NCBI GenBank assembly: GCA_910588195.1
Contig: CAJUPN010000001.1
Location: 277,915 to 341,914 of the forward strand
DNA: 64,000 nt
Direction of reading: 5' to 3'
DNA from: an uncultured Bacilli bacterium
GTDB lineage: Bacteria > Bacillota_I > Bacilli_A > RF39 > UBA660
This document shows positions 17,232 through 25,659 of this stretch, piece by piece (position 1 is the stretch's first letter; every line of letters starts with the position of its first letter). Position numbers and translations under genes: made by a program. A model generated the notes under the pieces. The model ran no database searches. It saw only the letters and a program-made list of their open reading frames with translations, and was not told the DNA's origin.

Positions 17232-17260
17232 ATTATACCAAACATACGTTTGCAAAACAA
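17232..17260 (-). promoter_or_regulatory. Promoter of the locus A peptide mRNA
   Basis: On the minus strand TTGTTT (17260-17255), 17-bp spacer, TATAAT (17237-17232). Start near 17226. Confidence 0.8.
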
Positions 17261-17311
17261 TGATTTTTTTATAAACTCGATGAAAATGCTAAAACTATAA
17301 GGAGGTATAGA

Positions 17312-17836
17312 ATGAAAATATTTGTGGGGTGTAGTAGTTCGGAAGATGTTGATTCAATATATCTGGAATCAGCAAAAATATTGGGAAAAATAATTGCTGA
17401 AAGTGGACACACTCTAGTTTTTGGTTCCTCTGATAAAGGAATGATGGGAGAGCTATATAGAGGGGTAAAAGAAAATGGTGGGAAAGTAATATCTGTTTTT
17501 CCAAAACACTATAGTGGATTTTTAACAAAAGTTGAATCTGATGAGATAATTGAAACGGAGACAGCAACTGATCAATTAGAATATTTAGTTAACGAAGGTG
17601 ATGTTACTATTATTATGCCTGGTAGCTATGGAGCTTTGGCTGAATTAGCAACATCTATTCAAAATAAAAAATTAGGAGAACATAGTAAACCAATATATAT
17701 AATAAATATAAATGGATATTTTGATAATATATTAAAAACTTTTGAAAAATTTTATAATGATAAATTTGATTTATGCGATAGAAATAAATTATACACTGTT
17801 CTAGATGAACCAGTCAAAATAATAGATTATCTTTAA
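17312..17836 (+). CDS. LOG/TIGR00725-like Rossmann-fold protein
   Basis: 174 residues with the SLOG-type nucleotide-binding fold: KIFVGCSSS at the N-terminus, VFGSSDKGMMGELYRGVKE (the loop that binds a nucleotide) and MPGSYGALAEL, a variant of the PGGxGTxxE motif. LOG proteins cleave nucleoside monophosphates to base and ribose phosphate. The variant motif (GSYGAL instead of GGxGT, Glu kept) makes the exact activity uncertain. AAGGAGG lies upstream of ATG 17312. It is monocistronic, followed by a short hairpin and T run (17848-17875). Confidence 0.8.
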   Translation: MKIFVGCSSSEDVDSIYLESAKILGKIIAESGHTLVFGSSDKGMMGELYRGVKENGGKVISVFPKHYSGFLTKVESDEIIETETATDQLEYLVNEGDVTIIMPGSYGALAELATSIQNKKLGEHSKPIYIININGYFDNILKTFEKFYNDKFDLCDRNKLYTVLDEPVKIIDYL

Positions 17837-17847
17837 AATAAAAAAAG

Positions 17848-17875
17848 AGCAACGAGTAGTATTGTTGTTTTTTTG
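17848..17875 (+). terminator. Terminator after the LOG-family gene
   Basis: AGCAAC (17848-17853) pairs with GTTGTT (17864-17869), then a T run. Confidence 0.6.
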
Positions 17876-17959
17876 TTAAGAAAATTTTAATAATTTAGTA
17901 ATTAAATCTTAAAAAATGAATTTAAATTAGTCTTTATAATTTATCTAGGAGATGATTAT

Positions 17960-18985
17960 ATGGATTCATATGAGAAGTTTTTAATTAGTAATAAATTATC
18001 TGATTTTCAACAATCAAAAGAATGGGCGAAGGTAAAAACACTTTGGAAAAATGAAATAATTACAGTATGTGATAATGATAAAATAGTATTAAGTATTAGT
18101 ATCCTAATAAGAAAATTACCTTTTTTTGGATATATCATGTATGTTCCGAGAGGTCCTGTTGGAATTATTCATAGTGAAAACGCCTTTAAAGAACTTACAG
18201 AAAAAATAAAAGAATTAAATAAAAAGTACAAAGCTTTCGTAATTATTATTGAGCCTAACATAGGTATTCTTGATAAAAAGTTTTATAATATGGTAAAAAA
18301 AATAGGCTATAGGATTAATAGTAAAGCAATTAAATTTTCAGATGAAATTCAGGCAAGGCATAATTTTAGATTAGTTTTAACTGGAAGAACGGAAGAAGAA
18401 GTTTTTAAAAATTTTGCTTCTAAAACAAGATATAATGTACGTTTAGCTATAAAAAAAGGTGTTACAGTAAAAAAGATGGGGATAAAAGGTCTTGATGATT
18501 TTTATTCCTTAATGGAAGAAACAGGAAAGAGAGATAAATTTATTATAAGACCTAAAAGTTATTTTAAAGAAATATTAGAAAGTTTTGAAGATAAGGCTGA
18601 TATTTATATTGCATATTATGAGGGACATCCTGTTGCTGGTATTTTACCAATTATCTATGGAAATAAGGTAACTTATCTTTATGGTGCAAGTTCAAATTCA
18701 TATCGTAATGTTATGGCTACTTATTTGATTCAGTGGGAAATAATTAAACTGGCTTTAGATCGAAAATGTGATATTTATGATTTCCGCGGTGTGTCGATGG
18801 ATCAAGGAGAAAGTGGGGGACTTTACCGTTTTAAAAAAGGATTTGGAGCTGATTTTATTGAACTAATTGGAGAAATATATATACCTTTTAAACCAGTAAA
18901 GTTTAAAATCTTTAAATTAGCTAAAAAGATTCTTTATAATTATAGGCATGCTGTATTTAATATTAAAGTAAAATATAATAAATAG
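17960..18985 (+). CDS. FemAB-family peptidoglycan cross-bridge aminoacyltransferase
   Basis: 341 residues with the double GNAT fold of FemX/FemAB proteins: DFQQSKEWAKVK near the start, YVPRGPVG (about 56-63), the NVRLAIKKGV segment, a YGASSNSYRN loop, and the C-terminal FRGVSMDQGESGGLYRFKKGFG signature followed by GEIYIPF. The family adds amino acids from aminoacyl-tRNA to the lipid II pentapeptide on the cytoplasmic face. No coiled-coil insertion is obvious, so it is closer to FemX-type proteins. AGGAG precedes ATG 17960. Confidence 0.88.
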   Translation: MDSYEKFLISNKLSDFQQSKEWAKVKTLWKNEIITVCDNDKIVLSISILIRKLPFFGYIMYVPRGPVGIIHSENAFKELTEKIKELNKKYKAFVIIIEPNIGILDKKFYNMVKKIGYRINSKAIKFSDEIQARHNFRLVLTGRTEEEVFKNFASKTRYNVRLAIKKGVTVKKMGIKGLDDFYSLMEETGKRDKFIIRPKSYFKEILESFEDKADIYIAYYEGHPVAGILPIIYGNKVTYLYGASSNSYRNVMATYLIQWEIIKLALDRKCDIYDFRGVSMDQGESGGLYRFKKGFGADFIELIGEIYIPFKPVKFKIFKLAKKILYNYRHAVFNIKVKYNK

Positions 18986-19170
18986 TAAAGAAAAATAATG
19001 ATTATAGTACTTTTAACGAGCTTTCTAAATGAATTTTAATATTTATTTTATTTAGTAAGTATTTGACAGGTATTATTGTCTTATTTTTCTTTTTTTTGTC
19101 GGATAATGTAAAAAAGTGATATTATATTATAGGAGAGTTTATTCAAAATAGAAAGGAAATGGAAGTTTAA

Positions 19171-21009
19171 GTGAAAAGGCGAAATGTAATTATATTAATA
19201 GTTGGTTTTGCTTCAGTTAGTGCCAGTTTAACTATAAATGGATTTTTTAATTTGGCATTTAATCATGATGACTTTGATGTAATATTTATTGATGCTAACC
19301 TAAGTAAAACTGAAAAAAATGAGATTTATATTAGTGAAAATAAGAAGACAATATCTTTTACAACAGATAGACTATCGAAAATAGATGAGACGGTTCGAAT
19401 GAATTATAAAATAAAAAATATCAGTAATCAATATGATGCTGATGTTTTAATAAATTGTACAAATGAATTAGAGGAATATTTAACTGTACAAAGTGTCTTA
19501 GATAATTATGAGATGCCATTAGAAAAAGCAATCAATATTAAAGCTCAAGAAATAAAACAAGGATATATAAATATAGAACTTAGTAAGGCTTATGCTGGTG
19601 AGGATAGATCTGTTAAAATAAGTTGTAATATAGTATCTGCTGCTGTAAGTCGAGAAACTTATGCTTATTCTTTAAAATTTAACAGTGAGGGTGGTAGCCA
19701 AATAGACGATAAGTCTGTTGTATTAAACGAAAGTTTTGGAGAACTCGAAACACCAGAAAAAGAGGGATATACTTTTTTAGGATGGTATGATGATAATGAT
19801 TTTCTGGTTGATGAAAATACTACTTTAAATAGCAAGGGAGATAAAAGTCTTCATGCCAAATGGGAAGCTAATACTTATTCGGTAAATATTGTTACAAAAG
19901 AGAATGGTAAAGCCGAAAAAAATATTTTAGATGTTGTTTATGATAATACATCTACCATAAAAATAACTCCTGATAAGAATTATTATTTATCTAGTGTAGA
20001 TTGTGATAATGGTTATTTAGTTGAAAATTACAATCCTTTAGTTCCAATATATGATGAGCAAGAGGTTACTATTAGAAATAATAAAACTACCTTAAATGGA
20101 ACTTGTACATTCATATTTAGTCAAGGTATATTTGAATTTAATTATACTGGGTCTAGTCAAGATTTCTTAGTTCCTTTAAATGGTGAATATCGCTTTGAAG
20201 TATATGGAGCTGGTGGAAATAATACTGTTAATGGTGGTGCTGGTTCTTCAACATCTGGCAGTAGAGTTAATGCTACAAGTATTTTGAAAAAAGATACAAA
20301 TCTATATGTCTATATCGGTCAAAAAGAAGGAGCATTTAATGGTGGTGGCTCAGGTGGGAGAACACTTAATGGAGTTTCAACAAGTACACATGGCTCTGGA
20401 GCAAGTGATATTAGATTGATAAAAGCAACTAGTGGAAGTTGGTATGATCAAAATCATAAATCATGGAATGAAGATGTATCTTTATTATCAAGAATAATTA
20501 CAGCTGGCGGTGGAGCAGGTGCTAAAGTAACAGCTGGAAGAAGATTTAACGGTGCAACACCATTAAATACATATTTTAATACTAGCTCAATACTTTATGC
20601 TACTTATTCAAGAGACAAAGCTCGATCAAACAAAACTTTAGGATTAGGTAGTAGTGAAGCTACAGGAACGAGTCGATTAACTGATACTGGTGACATAGGA
20701 AATGGAGCATCTGGTGGCGGAGGAGGAGGTTACTATGGTGGTCAAACCTCTGCAGCAAATCATTCTTATGTTTACTCGCAATTTGTAAACTTTATGAAAC
20801 AAAATTCTTCAGGGAAAACTGGTGGCTTTTTAGCAATAAATGGAAATAGATTAATTGGGACAGAGGTTCATAGTCATTCTGGAACAAGTTATATTAATAA
20901 AGGATATAGTTATAATGGATATACATATAACTTTGAAAATACAAGTATAACAGAAGAAGTTAGAAATGGTCATGGCTATGGGAAAATAACTTTAATTAAG
21001 GTAAAGTAA
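19171..21009 (+). CDS. Surface protein with InlB-type and glycine-rich domains
   Basis: 612 residues from GTG 19171 (AAAGGAAATGG upstream). The N-terminus has a hydrophobic signal or anchor and a ~150-residue domain homologous to the start of the 4174 protein (GFASVSASLTING against GFAAVSTTLVING; NQYDADVLINC against KNYDAEISMNC). An InlB B-repeat follows at about 165-233 (LKFNSEGGSQI, GYTFLGWYDD, LHAKWEANTY), then a second small repeat-like unit. The C-terminus (about 325-610) is rich in Gly/Ser/Asn (YGAGGNN, NGGAGSS, ASGGGGGGYYGG), resembling Gly-rich surface domains. No sortase signal. Likely cell-surface exposed. Confidence 0.85.
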   Translation: MKRRNVIILIVGFASVSASLTINGFFNLAFNHDDFDVIFIDANLSKTEKNEIYISENKKTISFTTDRLSKIDETVRMNYKIKNISNQYDADVLINCTNELEEYLTVQSVLDNYEMPLEKAINIKAQEIKQGYINIELSKAYAGEDRSVKISCNIVSAAVSRETYAYSLKFNSEGGSQIDDKSVVLNESFGELETPEKEGYTFLGWYDDNDFLVDENTTLNSKGDKSLHAKWEANTYSVNIVTKENGKAEKNILDVVYDNTSTIKITPDKNYYLSSVDCDNGYLVENYNPLVPIYDEQEVTIRNNKTTLNGTCTFIFSQGIFEFNYTGSSQDFLVPLNGEYRFEVYGAGGNNTVNGGAGSSTSGSRVNATSILKKDTNLYVYIGQKEGAFNGGGSGGRTLNGVSTSTHGSGASDIRLIKATSGSWYDQNHKSWNEDVSLLSRIITAGGGAGAKVTAGRRFNGATPLNTYFNTSSILYATYSRDKARSNKTLGLGSSEATGTSRLTDTGDIGNGASGGGGGGYYGGQTSAANHSYVYSQFVNFMKQNSSGKTGGFLAINGNRLIGTEVHSHSGTSYINKGYSYNGYTYNFENTSITEEVRNGHGYGKITLIKVK

Positions 21010-21019
21010 TGCAATATGA

Positions 21020-21054
21020 AAGGATTATTTCTGTATTAAGAATATCCTTTTTTT
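21020..21054 (+). terminator. Terminator after the 19171 surface gene
   Basis: AAGGAT (21020-21025) pairs with ATCCTT (21044-21049), followed by TTTTT. Confidence 0.75.
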
Positions 21055-21080
21055 GTGACATAATGTGACAAAGTCTCCTA

Positions 21081-21109
21081 TTGTATTTAAGGAAATGAAT
21101 GATTATTAT
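21081..21109 (+). promoter_or_regulatory. Promoter of the locus B peptide mRNA
   Basis: TTGTAT (21081-21086), 17-bp spacer, TATTAT (21104-21109). Start near 21116. Confidence 0.68.
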
Positions 21110-21205
21110 AGTAACTTGTGAAACAGAAGTAAAGATGCAAAACACTCACTTTTATTCTTTGGCTAATTTGTTCAGGGGGATGTAGTAGTAAAAGGAGTGG
21201 TGCTT

Positions 21206-21280
21206 ATGAGTAAACAAGGCTTATTAAGAATTATCGAGTTATTGTTGAAAATAATTTTGGTGTTAGTAATAAAATACTGA
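21206..21280 (+). CDS. 24-residue hydrophobic peptide, candidate type I toxin
   Basis: ATG 21206 to TGA 21278-21280 with ribosome site AAAAGGAG (21190-21197). The peptide starts MSKQGLLRIIELLLKI and ends LVIKY: an amphipathic start, ~15 aliphatic residues and a basic-aromatic end, like Ibs/Fst-type membrane toxins; it shares no clear sequence with the 17070 peptide. The mRNA leader element CACTCACTTTT (21143-21153) is complementary, with one bulged base, to AAAAGGAGTG (21190-21199) and so masks the ribosome site. A convergent RNA is made from the opposite strand just downstream. Possible mRNA end: weak hairpin 21387-21408. Confidence 0.66.
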   Translation: MSKQGLLRIIELLLKIILVLVIKY

Positions 21281-21284
21281 CATC

Positions 21285-21368
21285 AAAAAAGCATCTTTAT
21301 TTTCTGAATAAAGATGCATCAAAACCTCAGTGTTTAGCATCAGCCAACGAAGCTTCTGTTTCACACTC
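21285..21368 (-). ncRNA. Candidate antitoxin RNA, locus B
   Basis: About 84 nt predicted from a strong minus promoter (21375-21403) to a perfect terminator (GCATCTTTATT, loop, AATAAAGATGC, then TTTTTT; 21318-21286). It is antisense to the 3' untranslated region of the 21206 peptide mRNA. Its 5' end repeats, in the same sense, the 5' leader of that mRNA (TGTGAAACAGAAG, then GATGCtAAACACTgA). Confidence 0.68.
21286..21318 (-). terminator. Terminator of the locus B antisense RNA
   Basis: An 11-bp perfect stem with a short loop, followed on the minus strand by TTTTTT; there is no T run on the plus strand. Confidence 0.88.
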
Positions 21369-21374
21369 AATGTA

Positions 21375-21403
21375 ATTATAACAAAGCTTGGATTATCATT
21401 CAA
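21375..21403 (-). promoter_or_regulatory. Promoter of the locus B antisense RNA
   Basis: Minus strand TTGAAT (21403-21398), 17-bp spacer, extended -10 TG-T-TATAAT (TATAAT 21380-21375). Confidence 0.82.
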
Positions 21404-21585
21404 GTTTTAAAGTTATTATAAAGATGTTCTTTTGTATAGATAGATTGTTATTTAATCTATCAGGTCTTATGTTTCTTTATTGATAGTATTATAATTAAAT
21501 ATACTTAATTTGATTTAGGTAAAGAATATTGAATTCTTTACTTTTTTTAGCTGATAATTTATAATTATAATAAGAGGTAATAGTT

Positions 21586-22680
21586 ATGGGATATGCGTAT
21601 GAAGATGAAGAAAATGAAAGTTTAGAAATTGAGAAGGAAGAACAAAAACAAGAAAATGAAAAAAATAGTGATAGTTCTAAATTTATTGTAGATAATTTAA
21701 TGACTCTTCAAGAAGAGGAAAGTAATTCAGTTGATCCTTCTTATTCAGTTGATAATCTTTTAATTGGTGAAGAAGAAAAAGATGTTTATTTAAATGACTT
21801 ATTAAGTAAAAAAGATATGCGTCTATTTAATGCTTATTTGGGAAATAATGCAAGTAAGATAACCGATAAAAATTTTAATTTTGCTGCTTTCTTCTTTGGT
21901 GGTGCTTATTTAATATATCGTAAAGTATATGGTATTGGAGCTTTTGTTTTAGCACTAACTTTGATAGTTCAAATGCTTTTTCCAATAGCTAGAATAAAAT
22001 GGTATATTACTTTAATATTTGAGTTATTAGTTTATCTTGCTGTTGGTATATTTGCTAATCAACTTATATTAAATAATGCTGCAGCTAAAATATTAAATCT
22101 AAAAATGGCAAATGAAAAAGATATTAAAGATAAATTAATTAAAATGGGTGGATGCAATATTATTTTATTTATAATCGCTTTAGTTATAAATTCTTCTATA
22201 TTATCCTTTTCTTATTATACTAAAACTATTGATTTAATGAATAGTTTAAAAGAAGATAAAGTACCTAGTTATATTGAATATGATGGTCGAATTAATGCTA
22301 ATGAGAGTGTTAACATTCGAACTCTTCTTGATATAGAACCACCAGAAAATTATAAAACTAGTCATGCTGATTCATATCAATATTCGTTTTCATATGTTGA
22401 TGATGCTAATATTGCAATTGATATTGTCTTAACTTCTAAGTATGAATCAGCAACTTCTTTATTGAATGGCATTATTAGTTCTGAAGGAAAAACAAAAGAT
22501 GATGTAAATGAGTATAGTTTTAATGGTATTAAATGGTTTTGCTTAGAAAGTGATTTAGCTTTTTATGGAGTAGGTGTAATAGAAAATAATGTTTATTTAA
22601 TTAGACATATGCATCGAGGAAACATTTCTGCCTTTGTTGACTATCCTAGTTTTTTAGAAAGTATAAAAATAATAAAATAG
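21586..22680 (+). CDS. DUF2628-type membrane protein
   Basis: 364 residues. The first ~80 are acidic and low-complexity (Glu-rich) and cytoplasmic. The central part (about 90-225) has four hydrophobic segments, beginning with NFAAFFFGGAYLIYRKVYGIG, a pattern typical of DUF2628 proteins. The C-terminal ~130 residues form a non-membrane domain that may be extracytoplasmic. Function unknown. It starts at ATG 21586 with AAGAGG upstream and is followed by a hairpin with a T run (22676-22702). Confidence 0.72.
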   Translation: MGYAYEDEENESLEIEKEEQKQENEKNSDSSKFIVDNLMTLQEEESNSVDPSYSVDNLLIGEEEKDVYLNDLLSKKDMRLFNAYLGNNASKITDKNFNFAAFFFGGAYLIYRKVYGIGAFVLALTLIVQMLFPIARIKWYITLIFELLVYLAVGIFANQLILNNAAAKILNLKMANEKDIKDKLIKMGGCNIILFIIALVINSSILSFSYYTKTIDLMNSLKEDKVPSYIEYDGRINANESVNIRTLLDIEPPENYKTSHADSYQYSFSYVDDANIAIDIVLTSKYESATSLLNGIISSEGKTKDDVNEYSFNGIKWFCLESDLAFYGVGVIENNVYLIRHMHRGNISAFVDYPSFLESIKIIK

Positions 22681-22702
22681 CACGTTAAGTGTTATTTTTT
22701 TG
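22676..22702 (+). terminator. Terminator after the DUF2628-type gene
   Basis: ATAGCAC and GTGTTAT pair across GTTAA, followed by seven T. Confidence 0.72.
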
Positions 22703-22747
22703 TATAAAATATAAAATAATATCCCATATATAAGATAGGTGACTAAT

Positions 22748-23374
22748 ATGGATATATTAATTGTTTTAGGTAGAACTTTATTTTTTTATTTCTTTATTTT
22801 ATTTTCTTATAGGATTATGGGAAAAAGAGAAATTGGTCAATTATCGATAAGTGACTTAACAATTTCTATTTTGATAGCAGAGTTAGTAGCTATTAGTATC
22901 GAAAATAGAAATGATGCTACAATACTTACTATAACTCCTATTCTTTTACTAGTTTTTTTAGAGGTTTTATTGGCTTTTATACAACTTAAGTTTAATCGTA
23001 TAAGAGTTCTTATGGATGGGAAACCGAGTTTAATTATAAGAGATGGCAAACTTAACGTTAAAGAGATGGTTAAACAAAGATATAGTTTGGATGATCTTTT
23101 GCTTTCTTTAAGAGAAAAACAAGTTAAAGGATTAAATGAAATTGATTATGCTATTCTTGAAACTAATGGAAAACTTTCTATTTTTAAGAAGGATAAAAAA
23201 GGGGTTTATCCACTTCCTTTAATAATTGATGGACTTGTTGATATGGATGCCTTATTTAATATTAATAAGACAAGTATCTGGTTAAATAAAATGCTTGATA
23301 ATAATAATCTAGCTGTAAAAGATGTTTTATATGCTTTTTATAAACAAAATAAATTGTATATTGTTAGAAAATGA
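22748..23374 (+). CDS. DUF421 (YetF-like) membrane protein
   Basis: 208 residues from ATG 22748 (AGGTGA at 22737-22742; an upstream in-frame GTG at 22739 overlaps that site). Three membrane segments at the N-terminus with the family signature YRIMGKREIGQLSISDL, then the cytoplasmic YetF domain (IRDGKLNVKEMVKQRYSLDDLLLSLREK). DUF421 proteins are linked to spore or cell-envelope functions in Bacilli; biochemical role unknown. It ends in TGA, one of the few here. Confidence 0.88.
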   Translation: MDILIVLGRTLFFYFFILFSYRIMGKREIGQLSISDLTISILIAELVAISIENRNDATILTITPILLLVFLEVLLAFIQLKFNRIRVLMDGKPSLIIRDGKLNVKEMVKQRYSLDDLLLSLREKQVKGLNEIDYAILETNGKLSIFKKDKKGVYPLPLIIDGLVDMDALFNINKTSIWLNKMLDNNNLAVKDVLYAFYKQNKLYIVRK

Positions 23375-23490
23375 TTATGTAAAATATACATATTTTATAA
23401 TGTAAAAAGTAGCGTAAACGTATAGTTAATTTACAAATATTAGTTGTATGTTTTTTACGTCTTTTTTATACTTTTACTATAGGTGGTAAT

Positions 23491-24180
23491 ATGAAGAATA
23501 AATCTGCGGGCGTTATACAATTGATATTATGTATTGTTGTAATAATGTTGTTTAATGCTTTTTTCTTTAAAGTTTTAAGTCTTGTAGGCTTACACTTTAG
23601 TGGAACAGCTTTTACAATAGCAAACTTTATTAAACATTTGCTAGTTACTGTAATTGTATTCGTTATCTACTCTCAGAATATTAAATCAGGAAAGAATAAA
23701 TTTAGCTCAACTTGGTTAAATAGTTTTATTTATTGTGTTTCTTGTTTTGTTTTTCTTTTAGTAGTCACAGTTTTATTGCATAAAGTACTTAATTATTTAG
23801 GAAATCCAAGAGGAATAACTATTCCTTACAATTTCACTAATTATTTTAGTACTAAATTTACTTTAGATTCTGCACTTAATCTAGTAATTGATGCGATTCT
23901 TTTACCATTCCTATTGTGTGTAGTTTTTCCTTTAGGATTTTCTAACATATTTAAAAAAAGTGGAACTGCTTCGCTCCTTGCTGGCTTAACATATGGAGTT
24001 GTGTATGCTATTTCTTTAAATACTAGTATTGAAAGAGCTTTATTTTTGAGTATAACTTCCTCTGTACTAGTGATGCTACTAACATATCTATATAAAACTA
24101 ACCATAATATATGGTCAGTTATAATTACTTATATATGTTATGTATTATTTGGAATATTCGCAATAAACTATATAGTGTAA
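23491..24180 (+). CDS. Multi-pass membrane protein, possibly a degenerate CPBP paralogue
   Basis: 229 residues with about six hydrophobic segments and no soluble domain. Size, topology and position directly before a CPBP protease suggest a relative of that family, but the EExxxR and HxxxN residues are missing, so a protease function is unlikely. The GGTGG ribosome site precedes ATG 23491; the next gene begins 9 bp after it stops. Confidence 0.6.
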   Translation: MKNKSAGVIQLILCIVVIMLFNAFFFKVLSLVGLHFSGTAFTIANFIKHLLVTVIVFVIYSQNIKSGKNKFSSTWLNSFIYCVSCFVFLLVVTVLLHKVLNYLGNPRGITIPYNFTNYFSTKFTLDSALNLVIDAILLPFLLCVVFPLGFSNIFKKSGTASLLAGLTYGVVYAISLNTSIERALFLSITSSVLVMLLTYLYKTNHNIWSVIITYICYVLFGIFAINYIV

Positions 24181-24189
24181 GGTGGCTTT

Positions 24190-25080
24190 ATGGAAAAAAA
24201 TAAAAGTTTAATAAAACTTGTTTTAGGTTTTATCATATTTTTCTTTATTTCTTATGTTGCAGTTATAATTTTAAGATATGGTTTTAATTTGAATGTCCTT
24301 GATTATGGTAAGAGGGGAATAGCTTTAGCTGATGCGTTAATTTCTTCTCTGGTAACAATTCTTTTTATAATATTGTATTTTGATGTTATAAAATCCTCAT
24401 GGCTTCAATTTAAAGAAAACTATAAGAAAAATATATCACAAATATTTTTAGGTATTATCATTGGATATTTAGTTTTGAATGCTATGCAGATAGTTGCTAG
24501 TTATGTTAGTGCTCTTTTGTTTTTTATATGTGGAGTACAAATGGAAACAGCGGCTAATCAGCAAACAATAGAGGAACTACTTGCTAGTGCTCCATTGATA
24601 ATGATTTTCTCAAGTTGTATACTTGCTCCGATAGAAGAAGAACTTCTTTTTAGAGGGAGCATACGCAAAAGTATAAAGAATAAAAAGGTTTTTATTGCTT
24701 GTAGTGGTTTAATCTTTGGGCTAATGCATGTTACAGACAGTATAATTTTCATTGGAGAATTACTATTACTAGGGGTAGTAATAGATAGAATTTTATCAAA
24801 TAGTAAGTTAAATAAAAATGATAAAACAAAGCTGTCTGTAGTAGCAGTAGTCATTATATTATTTATTTTTGCTGGAATTTATTATTTTACTTATGGTAAT
24901 TTAATAAATGCAATATTAAGTTTACCTTTAAAAGAGGTTATAGGAAGTGTTACTTATGTAATTATGGGTGTTACACTTGCCAGTCTTTATATTTATAATA
25001 AAGAAAATATACTTATGAATATTAGTATACACGCACTTAATAACATTGTTGCTATTATGTTAGCATTGTTTTTAAAATAA
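24190..25080 (+). CDS. CPBP-family intramembrane metalloprotease
   Basis: 296 residues, about eight membrane segments. The conserved motifs are present: PIEEELLFRG (EExxxR, about 147-156), FGLMHV, and HALNN in the last membrane segment. CPBP (CaaX protease/Abi) proteins include prenyl-protein proteases and bacteriocin-immunity proteins; which role applies here is not evident. Co-transcribed with the preceding membrane protein. Confidence 0.88.
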   Translation: MEKNKSLIKLVLGFIIFFFISYVAVIILRYGFNLNVLDYGKRGIALADALISSLVTILFIILYFDVIKSSWLQFKENYKKNISQIFLGIIIGYLVLNAMQIVASYVSALLFFICGVQMETAANQQTIEELLASAPLIMIFSSCILAPIEEELLFRGSIRKSIKNKKVFIACSGLIFGLMHVTDSIIFIGELLLLGVVIDRILSNSKLNKNDKTKLSVVAVVIILFIFAGIYYFTYGNLINAILSLPLKEVIGSVTYVIMGVTLASLYIYNKENILMNISIHALNNIVAIMLALFLK

Positions 25081-25114
25081 ATTTATAATATAATAATCAG
25101 AAAAAAGAGAGTAA

Positions 25115-25573
25115 GTGATTAGTTTGACGATAGATGATTTACTAATTATAGCGATTATTCTTTGGGTACTTTTGATACTTATTATATTATTTAAATATAT
25201 GAAGAATAGGAAGATAGAAATGAACGTATTAAAAAAAGCAAAAAAAGATAGAATAGATTTAGAGGCAATTACAAGAAATATTGAAGAAAATTATAAACCT
25301 GCTGCTATAAGATTAACTAGTTATGAAGAAGAGCAAGAAAGTAATGCAATTATAAGTTATCAAGAACTTTTAACAAATAAAGATAATCAACAAATAAATT
25401 ATGATGACGAATATCAAAGTAAGATAGATCTTAATGTAAAAAAGGTTGATTTAGAGGGTAATATGGGGACAGAGATGCCTAGAACTAAAATAGAGGTTTC
25501 ATTAATGAATTATAAACAAGAAGAAGACTTTTTAAAGGCTTTAAAGAAGCTTCAAAGTGATTTAGTAAGATAA
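25115..25573 (+). CDS. Unknown membrane-anchored protein
   Basis: 152 residues from GTG 25115; TTG 25124 is an alternative and the ribosome site (AAAGAGAG) is poor. One membrane segment near the N-terminus (about 8-28) is followed by a charged cytoplasmic region, probably helical, ending in a Lys-rich motif. No family recognised. It sits between the CPBP gene and mtaB, followed by a terminator (25598-25620). Confidence 0.6.
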   Translation: MISLTIDDLLIIAIILWVLLILIILFKYMKNRKIEMNVLKKAKKDRIDLEAITRNIEENYKPAAIRLTSYEEEQESNAIISYQELLTNKDNQQINYDDEYQSKIDLNVKKVDLEGNMGTEMPRTKIEVSLMNYKQEEDFLKALKKLQSDLVR

Positions 25574-25597
25574 TTTTAGATTATATTTTAAAAATAG

Positions 25598-25620
25598 TCA
25601 TTCTTAGGAATGCTTTTTTT
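25598..25620 (+). terminator. Terminator before mtaB
   Basis: CATTC-TTAG-GAATG followed by a T run; the mtaB -10 follows at once. Confidence 0.72.
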
Positions 25621-25628
25621 TGTTGTTA

Positions 25629-25637
25629 TGGTATAAT
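25629..25637 (+). promoter_or_regulatory. Extended -10 promoter of mtaB
   Basis: TG-G-TATAAT, about 22 bp before the start codon; no -35. Confidence 0.7.
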
Positions 25638-25659
25638 ACATTTGAAATGAGTGATTGTT

